DNA from: Pseudomonas faucium
GTDB taxonomy: Bacteria; Pseudomonadota; Gammaproteobacteria; Pseudomonadales; Pseudomonadaceae
Assembly: GCF_021602585.1 (NCBI RefSeq)
Contig: NZ_BQIP01000008.1
Span: 168,044 to 232,043 of the forward strand
DNA: 64,000 nucleotides
Reading direction: 5' to 3'
Shown in pieces: positions 51,864 through 60,550 of this stretch (position 1 is its first letter; each line of letters starts with the position of its first letter). Both the position numbers and the translations under genes were made by a program. Under the pieces are notes generated by a model. The model did no database searches, was not told the origin of the DNA, and was given only the letters and a program-made list of their open reading frames with translations.

Positions 51864-52246
51864 GCGGGCAATGGATTCAACGTCATCGTCTGCGCTTGGC
51901 CTGGGGGCTGATTGGCGTATTGCTGGCCGTACTCGCGCTGCGTGAGGGCTTGGCGCAATGGCAGGCATTGAGCCAGTGGCGCGCCCTGGCGCAGCAGGCC
52001 GGGGCATTGCAGGCGGGCCCTGCGCTGAGCCTGGAACGGCTGCGCCAGTCTGCCCAGGCGCGGCAAATCGAGCTTGCCGACGTCCAGGCGCAAGGCAAGC
52101 AGTGGCAACTGCGCGGCCAGGTGGCCGATGAGCGGGTGCTGCAGCACTGGTTGCAGGCCATTCAGGCCGAGGGCGCCCGGCCGTTGCAATGGGCGCTGGA
52201 GCGGGATGGCAAGGCCCTGCGGTTCGACCTGGTGGTACAACCGTGA
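51860..52246 (+). CDS. gspM: Type II secretion protein GspM
   Basis: 128 residues. One N-terminal membrane helix (LAWGLIGVLLAVLALREGLA) is followed by a periplasmic ferredoxin-like domain (QWQLRGQVADERVLQHWLQA). It partners with GspL. The start overlaps gspL by 4 bases, and the stop overlaps gspN by 4 bases. Confidence 0.85.
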   Translation: MSGQWIQRHRLRLAWGLIGVLLAVLALREGLAQWQALSQWRALAQQAGALQAGPALSLERLRQSAQARQIELADVQAQGKQWQLRGQVADERVLQHWLQAIQAEGARPLQWALERDGKALRFDLVVQP

Positions 52247-52902
52247 GCCGCTGGGGGCTGCTTTGGGCCGGGCTGGTGTTCGGCGCGGCGTTGCTGGTGG
52301 AGTTGCCGGCCAGTTGGGTGGCGCGTGGCCTGGGGCTGCCCGGGCAAGCGGTCAGCGGCAGCCTGTGGCACGGCCAGGCAGCGCGGCTCGGGCCGGTCGG
52401 GCCGGTGCGCTGGGCGGTGCAACCCTGGCGCTTGCAGGCCAATGTGCAACTGGGGTTCCAGGGCCAGGGCTGGCAACTGCTGGCCGAGGGCTGGCCATGG
52501 CATTGGCGGATGGAGGTGGCAGCCCTGGGTGCACAGGCCACGGCGCCGTCCGAGTATCGAATGGCGGGGCAGTGGCAGGGCGTACTGCGAGCACAAGGGG
52601 CGTGGCGCCAGTGCCGTGCCGGCCAAGGCCGGCTGACGGTCACCGACCTTGCCTTGAGTGAGCCCTGGTCAATGGGCCTGGGCCAGGGTTGGTTGGACAT
52701 GACCTGTGCCAGCGGCTGGCAGCTGCGGGGGCAGTTGGCCGAGCAGGGCCAGCATCGGTTGGCGCTGGAGGCCGACCTGCTGGCCCGCCGGGCGCGGGCG
52801 AGCTTCGAACTGCAAGCGGACGCCGCGCTGATCCCGCTGCTGCGCGGTGCCCAGTGGCTGGGGCCGCAGGCTCTGACAGGGCAACGGGACCTGCGCTGGT
52901 AA
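52243..52902 (+). CDS. gspN: Type II secretion protein GspN
   Basis: 219 residues from a GTG start. An N-terminal signal anchor (WGLLWAGLVFGAALLVELPA) is followed by a beta-rich periplasmic domain (VSGSLWHGQAARLGPVGPVR), the GspN pattern. It is an optional component of type II systems and the last gene of this operon. It is convergent with tpsA, with only 12 bases between the stops. Confidence 0.82.
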   Translation: MSRWGLLWAGLVFGAALLVELPASWVARGLGLPGQAVSGSLWHGQAARLGPVGPVRWAVQPWRLQANVQLGFQGQGWQLLAEGWPWHWRMEVAALGAQATAPSEYRMAGQWQGVLRAQGAWRQCRAGQGRLTVTDLALSEPWSMGLGQGWLDMTCASGWQLRGQLAEQGQHRLALEADLLARRARASFELQADAALIPLLRGAQWLGPQALTGQRDLRW

Positions 52903-52914
52903 GGCGCTCAGGCT

Positions 52915-55900
52915 TCAGTCCGGCTTGCCTTGTACGCCCGAAACCCACTGCTCGTTGCGGCTGTGCCCGCTGGTGCGCAGCAAGCCGAGGTCCAGTGCGT
53001 TCTCGCCATCCGCCGCGCCTTTGCCTTTGCTGATCTGGGCAATGGCGGTGCCCAGGTCCACCGGCGAGTTGGAGGCATCGATCGACACGTCGCGGCGGTA
53101 GTCATTGCCGCTCAGGGTTTGCTGGGTGACTGCGTTGGCGTTGAGCGCGACGCTGCCTTTGGCCGACTGCAGCTTCGCGCCCACCAGTTGGGCGTTACCG
53201 CCCACATTCAGGTCAATGCCTTCGCTGCCTTTGAGCGCCGTTTGCTGGGCCACGGTGTCGCGCTGGACGTGCGACACCTCCAGGTTGAAGGTTGGCGAGA
53301 AGCCGGGGTCGGCCTTGCTCAAGGCGGAGCCTGCCTTTTCACTGACCTTGCCGCCCAGTGGCCCGGCCATGGAGCTGGCCGCGTTGACGTAGCCCTGGGG
53401 GTTTTTCTCCTGGCTCAGGCGGGCGTCCGCCTTGACGCTCAGGGTATCGACGCGGTCCTTGCGGCTGGCGAGCTGCAGGTCGCCGTCGATTGCGCCCTGG
53501 ATGCGCCCGGCTTCCAGGCTGACGCCTTCGATGCGGGTATCGCCGCGGCTGTTCAGGCCGATGTGGTCGGCGCGCAGGGTGCCGGGGTTCCAGGTGAGGT
53601 TGTCGCGCTTGTCCAGGTTCACCTGCGCCCGGCCGTGCAGGCCGCGGGTGTCGGTGGCGCCCTTGGCCTGGTTGAAGCCGGCGCCGGCGGTGATGTCGAG
53701 GTTGTCGCGGCGTTCGAGGTTGGACGAGGCTTCGATCAGCACGCCGCCGTTGGCGGCATCGATGTCGATCTGCTGGGCCGAGGCTTGCAGGCCTTCGAGG
53801 TGCACGGCGATGTCCTCGCGGGCCTGGCTGGCGAGGGTCAGCTTGCCCGCGCTGTGGACCTGGGCATCGACCGCCTGGCGGGCGTCCTCGTTCTGCTTGC
53901 CGTGGTTGAAGTGGCCGCCGATGGCGCCGCCCTGGGTGCTGCCGGTCTTCACCGCCAGCTCCAGGCCGCCGCCCAGGTTGGTGCCGCTGGCTTGCTGGGT
54001 ATCGCTGGCCGACTTGACCTGCACGCGGCCGCCACTTTGCACCAGGATATCGCCCACCTTGGCCTCGCGGCTGCCGATGCGCGTGCCTTCGAGCAGCAGG
54101 TCGCCGGCGCTGCTCAGGCGCACTTCACCCTTGCCATCGACCTGCGCCACCTGGGCCTTGGTCTGGGTGGCCTGGCGCTGGGCGTGGTCGAGGTAGCCGC
54201 GGGCGTCGACGCCGGTGCTGCCGGGCCGGTTGCCGAGCTTGGCCCAGGCGTTGCCGTCGAGCTGGCGCGAGATCTGCTGGGCGTGGTCGGTCGCCTGCAG
54301 CAGCGACAGCGTGCCGGCACTGTGGATGGCCACATCGCCGTCACCACCGTCCATGCGTGTGCCTTCGTAGCGGCCATCGCTGCCCAGCTGCACCTGGATG
54401 CCCTGCTGCCCATACAGGCTGCCGGGCACGGCGGTGCTGGCGATGTCCTTCTGGTCCAGGGAGCCGCCCTTGCCGGACGCCCGCACGTTGATGTCCTTGC
54501 CGGTGCTGGTGTCCACGCGCAGGTCGCCGCCATAGGCCAGGCGCTCCAGGGTGCTCTGCTCGGTGTTTGCGGCGGCGCGCTGGAGGTGTTGCTGGGCATC
54601 GATCTGCAGCGCGCCGGCGTTGGCGCGCCAGGCGGTGCCATGGTCATCGATGGTGTGCGCCTTCACCTCGACCTCGGCGCCCGCCAGCTCGCTGACCTGG
54701 GCAAAGCCGCGGCGCTGGTTTTCCAGGCGCTTGATGTGGTCGATGGTCATGTCGGCGCCGACGCTGGGGGCGACCATGGCATCCTCGGGCGAGGCCTGCT
54801 GAAAGCGCGCGGCTTCCTCGCCCAGCACCAGCCGCTCGATCGGGCGGGTCAGGTCGCGGTACTCCAGGCTGGCGCCGAGGCTGGCCGACCATTCGTTGCG
54901 GTGTTCTTCGCGTTCATGAATATCTTCCACGGCCCGGTTCTCGATGCGCTCGGCGTTTATCTTGAGGGTCTTGCCAGCGTTCACCCGGGCGCCTTCGGTG
55001 ACCAGCTGCTCGGTGTCGAGTTTCAGGTCGCCGCTGGCCTGCAGTTCACTGCGTTGTACTTGGCTGTCGCGCTCGGTGATCGTCTCGACCTGGTGATGGC
55101 CCTCGAACAGGCTGCCCAGCCGATCGATGCCGGCGGTTACCGTCAGGCCGCCACCGCTGCGGCGGGTTTCTGTGCTCGACTCGCGCTCGTCGCGGGTTGC
55201 GCCGAGGGTCACCTTACTGGCCTTCACGTCCAGATCGCCCGCGGTGGCGTGCACTTTGGAGCCATTGACCTGCAGGTGCCCATCGCTGTTGAGGCCAACC
55301 GTTGCGCCTTTTAGCTCGCTGGCGACCTGCGACGTTTGGCGTTGCTTGCCGGTGCGGGTAACCACGTCGTAGCCCACGCCGGCGCTGTACTGGCGGGAGG
55401 CGGGCTTGCCATCCTCGGCGTTCTGGGTCTGTTTGGCGCTGGCAGTGAAGCCGCGCTGCTGGCTGCGGCTGTCGCTTTCACTGAACGACTGGGCGCTGTC
55501 GATCAGCACGTCGCCCTTGGCATCGACCTGCAGGTGCCCGCCAGCCTCGACCTTGGCCCCGCGGATGCGCATTTCTTCGGCGCTGGCCAGGCGCAGGTTG
55601 CTGGCCGAGCTTACGTCGCTGACCAGCACCTGCTGGTTGCGGTCGGTACGTTCATGGTCGTTGCCGATCAGGCCGAACAGCTTGCTGCTGCTGTCGCGTT
55701 GGCTGGAGGTGGTGCTGCCATGGTCGGCCTCGATCGCCAGGGCGCCTTTTTCGCTGTAGAGCACCGAGTCCTTTTTGCCATGCACGGTGCTGCCCTTGAT
55801 GCTCACCTGGTCTGCGCTCATGGCCAGCTTGCCATCGGCGCTGACGCTGCTGCCGACCAGATGCTGGCCCTGGGTTTCATCCGCTTTGCGGTCGCCGAAG

Positions 55901-57441
55901 AACAGGCCCGAGACCAGGTCGCCCTGGTAGTTGCGGTGGGAGCTCTGTTCCTGCAGGGCGCTGGTGCCGATGTCGACGTGCTTGGCGTTGATGTCCAGGT
56001 CGCCGCGGCTGTGCAGCTTGCTGCCTTGCACGGTGAGGGTATCGCCGGCCTTGACCGTCATGCGCTCGGCCTGCAGCGAGCTGCCCTGCGGCGACTCCTT
56101 GTAGCGGGAGGTGTCCGTGTTGCCACGCCACAAGTCCTTGCGGTGGCGTATCTGCTCTTCGACTCGCTGGCTGCTCTTGCCGGCGATGATGTCCAGGTTG
56201 GCGCCGCTGTCGAGGCTCAGCTCGCCGCCCGCCTGCACGTCGGCAGCCACCAGGCGCATGTCGGCGCCGGACTGCAACGCAATGTCCTGGCTGGCTTGCA
56301 ACTGCGTGCCGCGCAGGTGGTGGTCGGTGGTGGTGCGTTCGCGGGCGTAGGTTTCGCGGGTGATGAAGAGGAATTTCTTTTTCCAGTTTTCCTGCTCGCG
56401 GGCGATGCGCTGGCGGCTGTCGGCGTCCAGGGTGAGCTGCTTGCCGGCCTTGATCTCGATGCGTTCGGCCTTGCCGTCGACGGCGCGCAAGGTCAGGTCG
56501 TCGGCGGCGGTGAGGCGCAGGGTGCCGCGCTCGGTGGTCAGCTCGCCCGGTTGCTCGACCTTGCCGTGGACCTGCAGCGCGCCGGCCGATTGCACGGTGA
56601 TGCCTTGCTCGGCCTTGATCTGCACCGGCCCCACGCGTACCCCGGCACCTTCAGCGGTGCTGACCACGCGAATGCGGCCGGCGCGCATGGCGCCGAACAG
56701 GTTGGCGTCGATGCTCCCCGGGGTGCCGGGCAGGTGCTCGATGACCTGCCCATCTTCACGGGCGATGCGGTTGCGACCCACGGTCACGTCGAGGTCACCC
56801 TTGGCCATCAGCAGGCCTTGGCTGTCGAGCTTGGGGGCGATCAGCTCCAGTGCGCCCTCGGCATTGCGCTGGCCGTTGGCGAGCACTTGCAGGGTGCCGC
56901 TGGCATTGAGGGTGTTGAAGTGCTTCAGCTGCTCCTCGTGCAGCTCCGGGGTGCCGACCACGAACCCGGCGCGGGTGGTGTTGATGAAGCTGCCGCCGTT
57001 GAGGGTGATGCCGTTGGGGTTGGCCAGGATGTAGTCGGCCGGGCGGCCGAAGATTTCCTGTGGGCCTTCGATCAGGGAGGTGTTGCGGCTGACCACCTCG
57101 TTGAGGATGGTCGAGGCGGCCTGGCCCTGGAACTGCGGGTTGGCAGCCAGTGCCCCGGCCAGTTGCGATTGCCCGGCCTGGGTGGCGTTGTTCAGCACCA
57201 CGCCGGGGTGGCCGACGTTGTAGTCGAGAAACTGGTTGTGTGAGAGGCCGCTGGTGTTGGGCGCGACGATGTCGATCACCGGCACCCCGTGGTCATTGCT
57301 GATCACCGGCGTACCTCCAGGGCCGGCGGCGGCCTCCAGGCCACCTTGCGCCAGCGCAGGGGCCGAGCCGAGCACGGCGAGGAAGATGGCCCAACGCAAG
57401 GTGTCGGGGCGGATAGACGGTATTGGCGAGAGTGCCTGCAT
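52915..57441 (-). CDS. Filamentous-haemagglutinin-like two-partner secretion exoprotein (TpsA)
   Basis: Large surface or secreted beta-helix protein exported by the adjacent TpsB. It has 1508 residues. The signal peptide ends near GSAPALAQGG. The TPS domain (about 40-290) holds NHNQF-like SHNQFLDYNVG, ANPNGITLNGGSFINTTRAG and VVGTPEL, the secretion signature. The rest consists of haemagglutinin repeats of about 20 residues rich in Asp, Gly and Thr (for example DLDVKASKVTLGATRDERES). It stops without a VENN motif, a toxin-like C-terminus or an immunity gene, so it looks more like an adhesin, or a shortened CdiA-type protein, than a contact-inhibition effector. The ATG at 57441 follows the tpsB stop by 29 bases. 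Confidence 0.88.
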   Translation of the reverse strand: MQALSPIPSIRPDTLRWAIFLAVLGSAPALAQGGLEAAAGPGGTPVISNDHGVPVIDIVAPNTSGLSHNQFLDYNVGHPGVVLNNATQAGQSQLAGALAANPQFQGQAASTILNEVVSRNTSLIEGPQEIFGRPADYILANPNGITLNGGSFINTTRAGFVVGTPELHEEQLKHFNTLNASGTLQVLANGQRNAEGALELIAPKLDSQGLLMAKGDLDVTVGRNRIAREDGQVIEHLPGTPGSIDANLFGAMRAGRIRVVSTAEGAGVRVGPVQIKAEQGITVQSAGALQVHGKVEQPGELTTERGTLRLTAADDLTLRAVDGKAERIEIKAGKQLTLDADSRQRIAREQENWKKKFLFITRETYARERTTTDHHLRGTQLQASQDIALQSGADMRLVAADVQAGGELSLDSGANLDIIAGKSSQRVEEQIRHRKDLWRGNTDTSRYKESPQGSSLQAERMTVKAGDTLTVQGSKLHSRGDLDINAKHVDIGTSALQEQSSHRNYQGDLVSGLFFGDRKADETQGQHLVGSSVSADGKLAMSADQVSIKGSTVHGKKDSVLYSEKGALAIEADHGSTTSSQRDSSSKLFGLIGNDHERTDRNQQVLVSDVSSASNLRLASAEEMRIRGAKVEAGGHLQVDAKGDVLIDSAQSFSESDSRSQQRGFTASAKQTQNAEDGKPASRQYSAGVGYDVVTRTGKQRQTSQVASELKGATVGLNSDGHLQVNGSKVHATAGDLDVKASKVTLGATRDERESSTETRRSGGGLTVTAGIDRLGSLFEGHHQVETITERDSQVQRSELQASGDLKLDTEQLVTEGARVNAGKTLKINAERIENRAVEDIHEREEHRNEWSASLGASLEYRDLTRPIERLVLGEEAARFQQASPEDAMVAPSVGADMTIDHIKRLENQRRGFAQVSELAGAEVEVKAHTIDDHGTAWRANAGALQIDAQQHLQRAAANTEQSTLERLAYGGDLRVDTSTGKDINVRASGKGGSLDQKDIASTAVPGSLYGQQGIQVQLGSDGRYEGTRMDGGDGDVAIHSAGTLSLLQATDHAQQISRQLDGNAWAKLGNRPGSTGVDARGYLDHAQRQATQTKAQVAQVDGKGEVRLSSAGDLLLEGTRIGSREAKVGDILVQSGGRVQVKSASDTQQASGTNLGGGLELAVKTGSTQGGAIGGHFNHGKQNEDARQAVDAQVHSAGKLTLASQAREDIAVHLEGLQASAQQIDIDAANGGVLIEASSNLERRDNLDITAGAGFNQAKGATDTRGLHGRAQVNLDKRDNLTWNPGTLRADHIGLNSRGDTRIEGVSLEAGRIQGAIDGDLQLASRKDRVDTLSVKADARLSQEKNPQGYVNAASSMAGPLGGKVSEKAGSALSKADPGFSPTFNLEVSHVQRDTVAQQTALKGSEGIDLNVGGNAQLVGAKLQSAKGSVALNANAVTQQTLSGNDYRRDVSIDASNSPVDLGTAIAQISKGKGAADGENALDLGLLRTSGHSRNEQWVSGVQGKPD

Positions 57442-57470
57442 GGTCTCGTTCTCTTTTTGTTGTGGGTGAA

Positions 57471-59138
57471 TCAGATGGACAGGGCCCACTCCAGCACCCA
57501 GAAGCCGGGCTCCAGGGACTGGCGAGGGCGGTTGCTGGCCTGCACGGCCCGTTGGTAGTCCAGGCGCAGGCGGTTGTGCGGGAAGCTCAGCTCGATGCCG
57601 GCCGCCATGCCGGTCAGGCGCTGCGCGGGCAGGTTGCGGTTCAGGCGTACCCAGCCGCGGTCCACGCCCAGGTAGGGGCGGACTTGCAAGGGGTGGGTCC
57701 AGGCTGGCGGCAGTGGCTGGCTGAAGGTGTTGCGCCAGACGCCGGCGCTGGCACCGCTGTAGGTGTGCTGGCGAAAGCCGCGCACGGCCGAGTCGTCGCT
57801 GATCAGCAGTTGTTCTACGGCGGGCAGGTCGTCGGCGCTGTACTGCACGGCCAGCTCGCTCTGCCAGCGCCACGGCCACTGCGCCGGGCCTTGGCGCAGG
57901 TGCAGGAGGTTGGCGCGGTACTTGCGAAAGTCTGGCCGCGGCGCGCTTGCGTATTGGCTTGGGCGGTCGGCGCCGAACCAGTCGGTGCCCTGGGCGACAC
58001 CGAGGTAGCCATTCCACAGCCCGGCCTCGAGCCAGAGGAAGTTGAGGCCGGCCTCCACGGTGCTCAGGGTCGGGCTCTGGACGGCAACCACGGCGCCGTT
58101 GGTGCGGTTGATGAGCTGCTTGCGGTCGAGCCGGGCGCTGGCGCTGAGCATGCCGTGCTGGTTGCGCCACAGCAGGCGCTCGGCGCTCACGCCCTGGTAG
58201 CTGCTGTTGCCGCTGCTGTGGTGCCGGCCCTCGGGGATCGGCGCGTCGTAGCGCAGTTGGCTGGCATTGAGGGTGAAGTTCCAGGGGCCGTAGGGGATGT
58301 TGTAGTAGAGCGTGATGCCCTGGCTGCGGCCGGGGGCGTCGAGCACGGTCGAGGCCAGCGTCAGGCGCAGGTCGCCGTTGTCGCCGAACGGGCTGTCGAT
58401 ACCCAGGCCCAGGGCCATGCGGTGGCGGCCGGTCAGTGCGCTGCCGCGGTTGTCGAGGCGGCTGTCGAGGTGCCAGCGCGGGGCCAGCTGCTGGCCCTGC
58501 AGCAGCACGCGGGTGCCGCCTTGCAGCTCGCCGGGCAGCAGGTCGGCGCTCAGCTCGAAGGCGCGCAGGCGGTTCAGTTGGTCCAGCCCTTGTTCGAGCT
58601 GCGGCAGGTAGAGGGGTTGGCCAAGCAGGTCGGGGAATGCGCCTTGCAGCGAAAGAGGCAGGTCGGTGCCGAGCTCGATCGACTCCACGAAGCCTTCGAG
58701 GATGACGATATCCAGCGGTGCGCCTGCCTGGGGCGTGTGGCGCAGGTAGGGGCGGCTGGCCGGGTAGCCGGCTTGCACGTAGCGCTGGGTGATGGCTTTC
58801 AATAGGTGGTTGATGTCGCTGACGCCCATGCACGGGCGCACCAGGTCGGCGACGCTGGGTGCCAGCGCCTGGGTGGACAAGCGCTGGTTGCCCGCCAGGC
58901 GCACGCCGGTGATTGTCACGCAGGGGTTGTTTTCGGATGGGGTGGTGGCAGGGCCGCTGTCAGGGCGGGTCGGCGACGGGCGCTGCCAACGTTGCAGCCG
59001 CTGCTGCTGCTCGAGCTGGCGCTGCATCTGCTGCTGGTCGCGCAGTTGCTGGCTGGCAGGGTCGTCGGCCAGCGCCACTGGCAGGGCCAGGCAGCCGGCC
59101 AAGCAGCAGGCGGCGATGTGGCGCGATGGAAACAGCAT
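57471..59138 (-). CDS. Two-partner secretion outer-membrane transporter (TpsB, ShlB/FhaC-like)
   Basis: Outer-membrane Omp85-type channel that exports TpsA. It has 555 residues from the ATG at 59138 (signal peptide cleaved after PVALA). After a Gln-rich coiled N-terminal helix (QQLRDQQQMQRQLEQQQRL) come two POTRA domains (about 70-220) with PCVTITGVRLAGN and the Pro-rich strand PLDIVILEGFVESIE. A 16-strand barrel contains the channel-loop motif VRGFRQH. An upstream TTG at 59153 could add five residues. It is transcribed with tpsA. Confidence 0.9.
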   Translation of the reverse strand: MLFPSRHIAACCLAGCLALPVALADDPASQQLRDQQQMQRQLEQQQRLQRWQRPSPTRPDSGPATTPSENNPCVTITGVRLAGNQRLSTQALAPSVADLVRPCMGVSDINHLLKAITQRYVQAGYPASRPYLRHTPQAGAPLDIVILEGFVESIELGTDLPLSLQGAFPDLLGQPLYLPQLEQGLDQLNRLRAFELSADLLPGELQGGTRVLLQGQQLAPRWHLDSRLDNRGSALTGRHRMALGLGIDSPFGDNGDLRLTLASTVLDAPGRSQGITLYYNIPYGPWNFTLNASQLRYDAPIPEGRHHSSGNSSYQGVSAERLLWRNQHGMLSASARLDRKQLINRTNGAVVAVQSPTLSTVEAGLNFLWLEAGLWNGYLGVAQGTDWFGADRPSQYASAPRPDFRKYRANLLHLRQGPAQWPWRWQSELAVQYSADDLPAVEQLLISDDSAVRGFRQHTYSGASAGVWRNTFSQPLPPAWTHPLQVRPYLGVDRGWVRLNRNLPAQRLTGMAAGIELSFPHNRLRLDYQRAVQASNRPRQSLEPGFWVLEWALSI

Positions 59139-59251
59139 GGAAGCACCCCGCAAATGGCGTACGGATCACGTACTTGTTTGCGTGGATGCTAAGAATTTGC
59201 GCATCCGCCTGGATGCAGTCTCGTGCCTAGGCGGGCGTAGGACGGGAGTGG

Positions 59252-59284
59252 AACTGAAGTGAGAAAGCTCCTACAGCTTCAGTT
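59252..59284 (-). terminator. Weak stem-loop downstream of the L,D-transpeptidase gene
   Basis: AACTGAAG pairs with CTTCAGTT across a 17-base loop that itself has GAGCTC-like pairing potential. There is no clear U-run. The remaining 59139-59251 carries the tpsB promoter region, with inverted GTACG-GATCA-CGTAC at 59159-59173. Confidence 0.35.
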
Positions 59285-59298
59285 GCAACGACGGATTG

Positions 59299-59853
59299 TC
59301 AGGGCCGGATCTCGATCATCGTCCCATCCCGTACCAGTTCCCACACTTCCTGCATGTCGCGGTTGCGCATGGCGATGCAGCCGTCGGTCCAGTCGAGAGT
59401 GTGGAAGTACCACTCCGGGTAATTGTCGTTGATCGGGGTGCCGTGGATCATGATCATGCTGCCGGCGCTCACCCCTTCACGGCTGGCGCGTGCGGCGTCG
59501 GTGACGTTCGGGTAGGTGATGTGCATGGCCAGGTTGAAGCGGTCGCTTTCCTTGCGCCAGTCGAGCCAGTACAAGCCTTCGGGGGTTTTCTTGTCGCCCT
59601 CGCGCTCCTTGGCGCCCTTGGGTTGCTTGCCCAGCGAAATGCGGTAGGTCTTCAGCGGCTCGCCACGGCTGATCAGCTGCAGGCGCCGCTCGGACTTGAT
59701 CACCAGCACCTTGTCGATCAGCGGCTGCATGGCCGCCTGCGATTGCGACTGCTGCGGCACGGGCGGTTGCGGCTTGCGGATGATGGTCTCGGTGAAGGCC
59801 GCCTGGGACACCGAGGTAACGCAAAGGCAGAAGAGGGCAAGCAACCAGCGCAT
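59299..59853 (-). CDS. L,D-transpeptidase (YkuD family), exported
   Basis: Periplasmic enzyme that makes 3-3 cross-links or anchors protein to peptidoglycan. It has 184 residues with signal peptide MRWLLALFCLCVTSVSQA. The YkuD catalytic core is present: MIHGTPINDNYPE (catalytic His) and DWTDGCIAMRN (nucleophilic Cys). EGDKKTPEGLYWLDWRK is typical of the family. No LysM or PG-binding domain is present. It is co-directional with the Nudix gene 21 bases upstream. Confidence 0.92.
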   Translation of the reverse strand: MRWLLALFCLCVTSVSQAAFTETIIRKPQPPVPQQSQSQAAMQPLIDKVLVIKSERRLQLISRGEPLKTYRISLGKQPKGAKEREGDKKTPEGLYWLDWRKESDRFNLAMHITYPNVTDAARASREGVSAGSMIMIHGTPINDNYPEWYFHTLDWTDGCIAMRNRDMQEVWELVRDGTMIEIRP

Positions 59854-59874
59854 GAAACGGTATCCCTGAAGGCA

Positions 59875-60426
59875 TTAAGTGATGGGCGCGACGATCATCG
59901 GTGGCAGGTACTCATGGCCTACGGGGTAGTGCTGCCCGATGCGGTCGCGATAATAGCATTCTAGTGTGCGTGTGACGGTGCGGAAAGCCAGTTGGTCCCA
60001 GGGGATCTCGTGCTGTTCGAACAAGCGCACTTCCAGGCTTTCGACGCCGACGGCGAAGTCCAGGTCGGCCAGCTCCGCGCGGAAGAACACGTGCACCTGG
60101 TTGATGTGCGGCAGGTCGAACAGTTGATAGAGCACCATCGCACCCACGCGCGCGCAGGCTTCCTCGACGGTTTCGCGACGGGCGGCCTGGTCGAGGGTTT
60201 CGCCGTTTTCCATGAAGCCGCCGGGCAGGGTCCAGAACCCCCGGCGCGGCTCGATGGCGCGGCGGCACAGCAACACCTGGCTGCCCCAGGTCGGCAGCAC
60301 GCCGGCGACGATATTGGGGTTCTGGTAGTGGATGGTCTGGCAATGCTCGCAGACGTACCGCAGGCGGCTGTCGCCCTCGGGGATCCGCTGAATGACTGGC
60401 TGGCCGCACGCGCTGCAAAATTTCAT
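59875..60426 (-). CDS. Nudix hydrolase with N-terminal zinc ribbon
   Basis: 183 residues. An N-terminal zinc ribbon (CSACGQPV...CEHCQTIHY, residues about 4-30) is followed by a Nudix domain with box GGFMENGETLDQAARRETVEEAC; the usual G after EE is replaced by A. It resembles the NudC zinc-ribbon type but lacks the full NudC length and its SQPWPFPxS signature, so it is not NADH pyrophosphatase proper. The substrate is unknown, probably a nucleoside diphosphate derivative. Confidence 0.85.
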   Translation of the reverse strand: MKFCSACGQPVIQRIPEGDSRLRYVCEHCQTIHYQNPNIVAGVLPTWGSQVLLCRRAIEPRRGFWTLPGGFMENGETLDQAARRETVEEACARVGAMVLYQLFDLPHINQVHVFFRAELADLDFAVGVESLEVRLFEQHEIPWDQLAFRTVTRTLECYYRDRIGQHYPVGHEYLPPMIVAPIT

Positions 60427-60550
60427 GCTGTCTCCCTTTGCTTGCGGTTATCTTGGCGCGCCAGGCAGCATTGCCGCAAGCGCGCGGGGCTTGGGTGCTG
60501 CGTGGCTTTGGTGCATCATGCTGGGCAGGCCTTGGAAACGAGAGTGCGCA

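Noticed and set aside
52915-54500. Contact-dependent inhibition toxin module
   Set aside because: No VENN motif, no distinct C-terminal domain and no small immunity frame between tpsA and gspN.
52930-57243. Two long plus-strand frames (794 and 635 codons) across tpsA
   Set aside because: Antisense of the haemagglutinin repeat gene; the periodic Ala/Val/Gly/Asp pattern simply mirrors the repeats on the other strand.
57442-58833. N-terminal extension of tpsA into the tpsB gene (same open frame up to 58833)
   Set aside because: This part overlaps tpsB, which has signal peptide, POTRA and VRGF motifs; the Arg/Pro-rich extension has none. The tpsA signal peptide begins at 57441.
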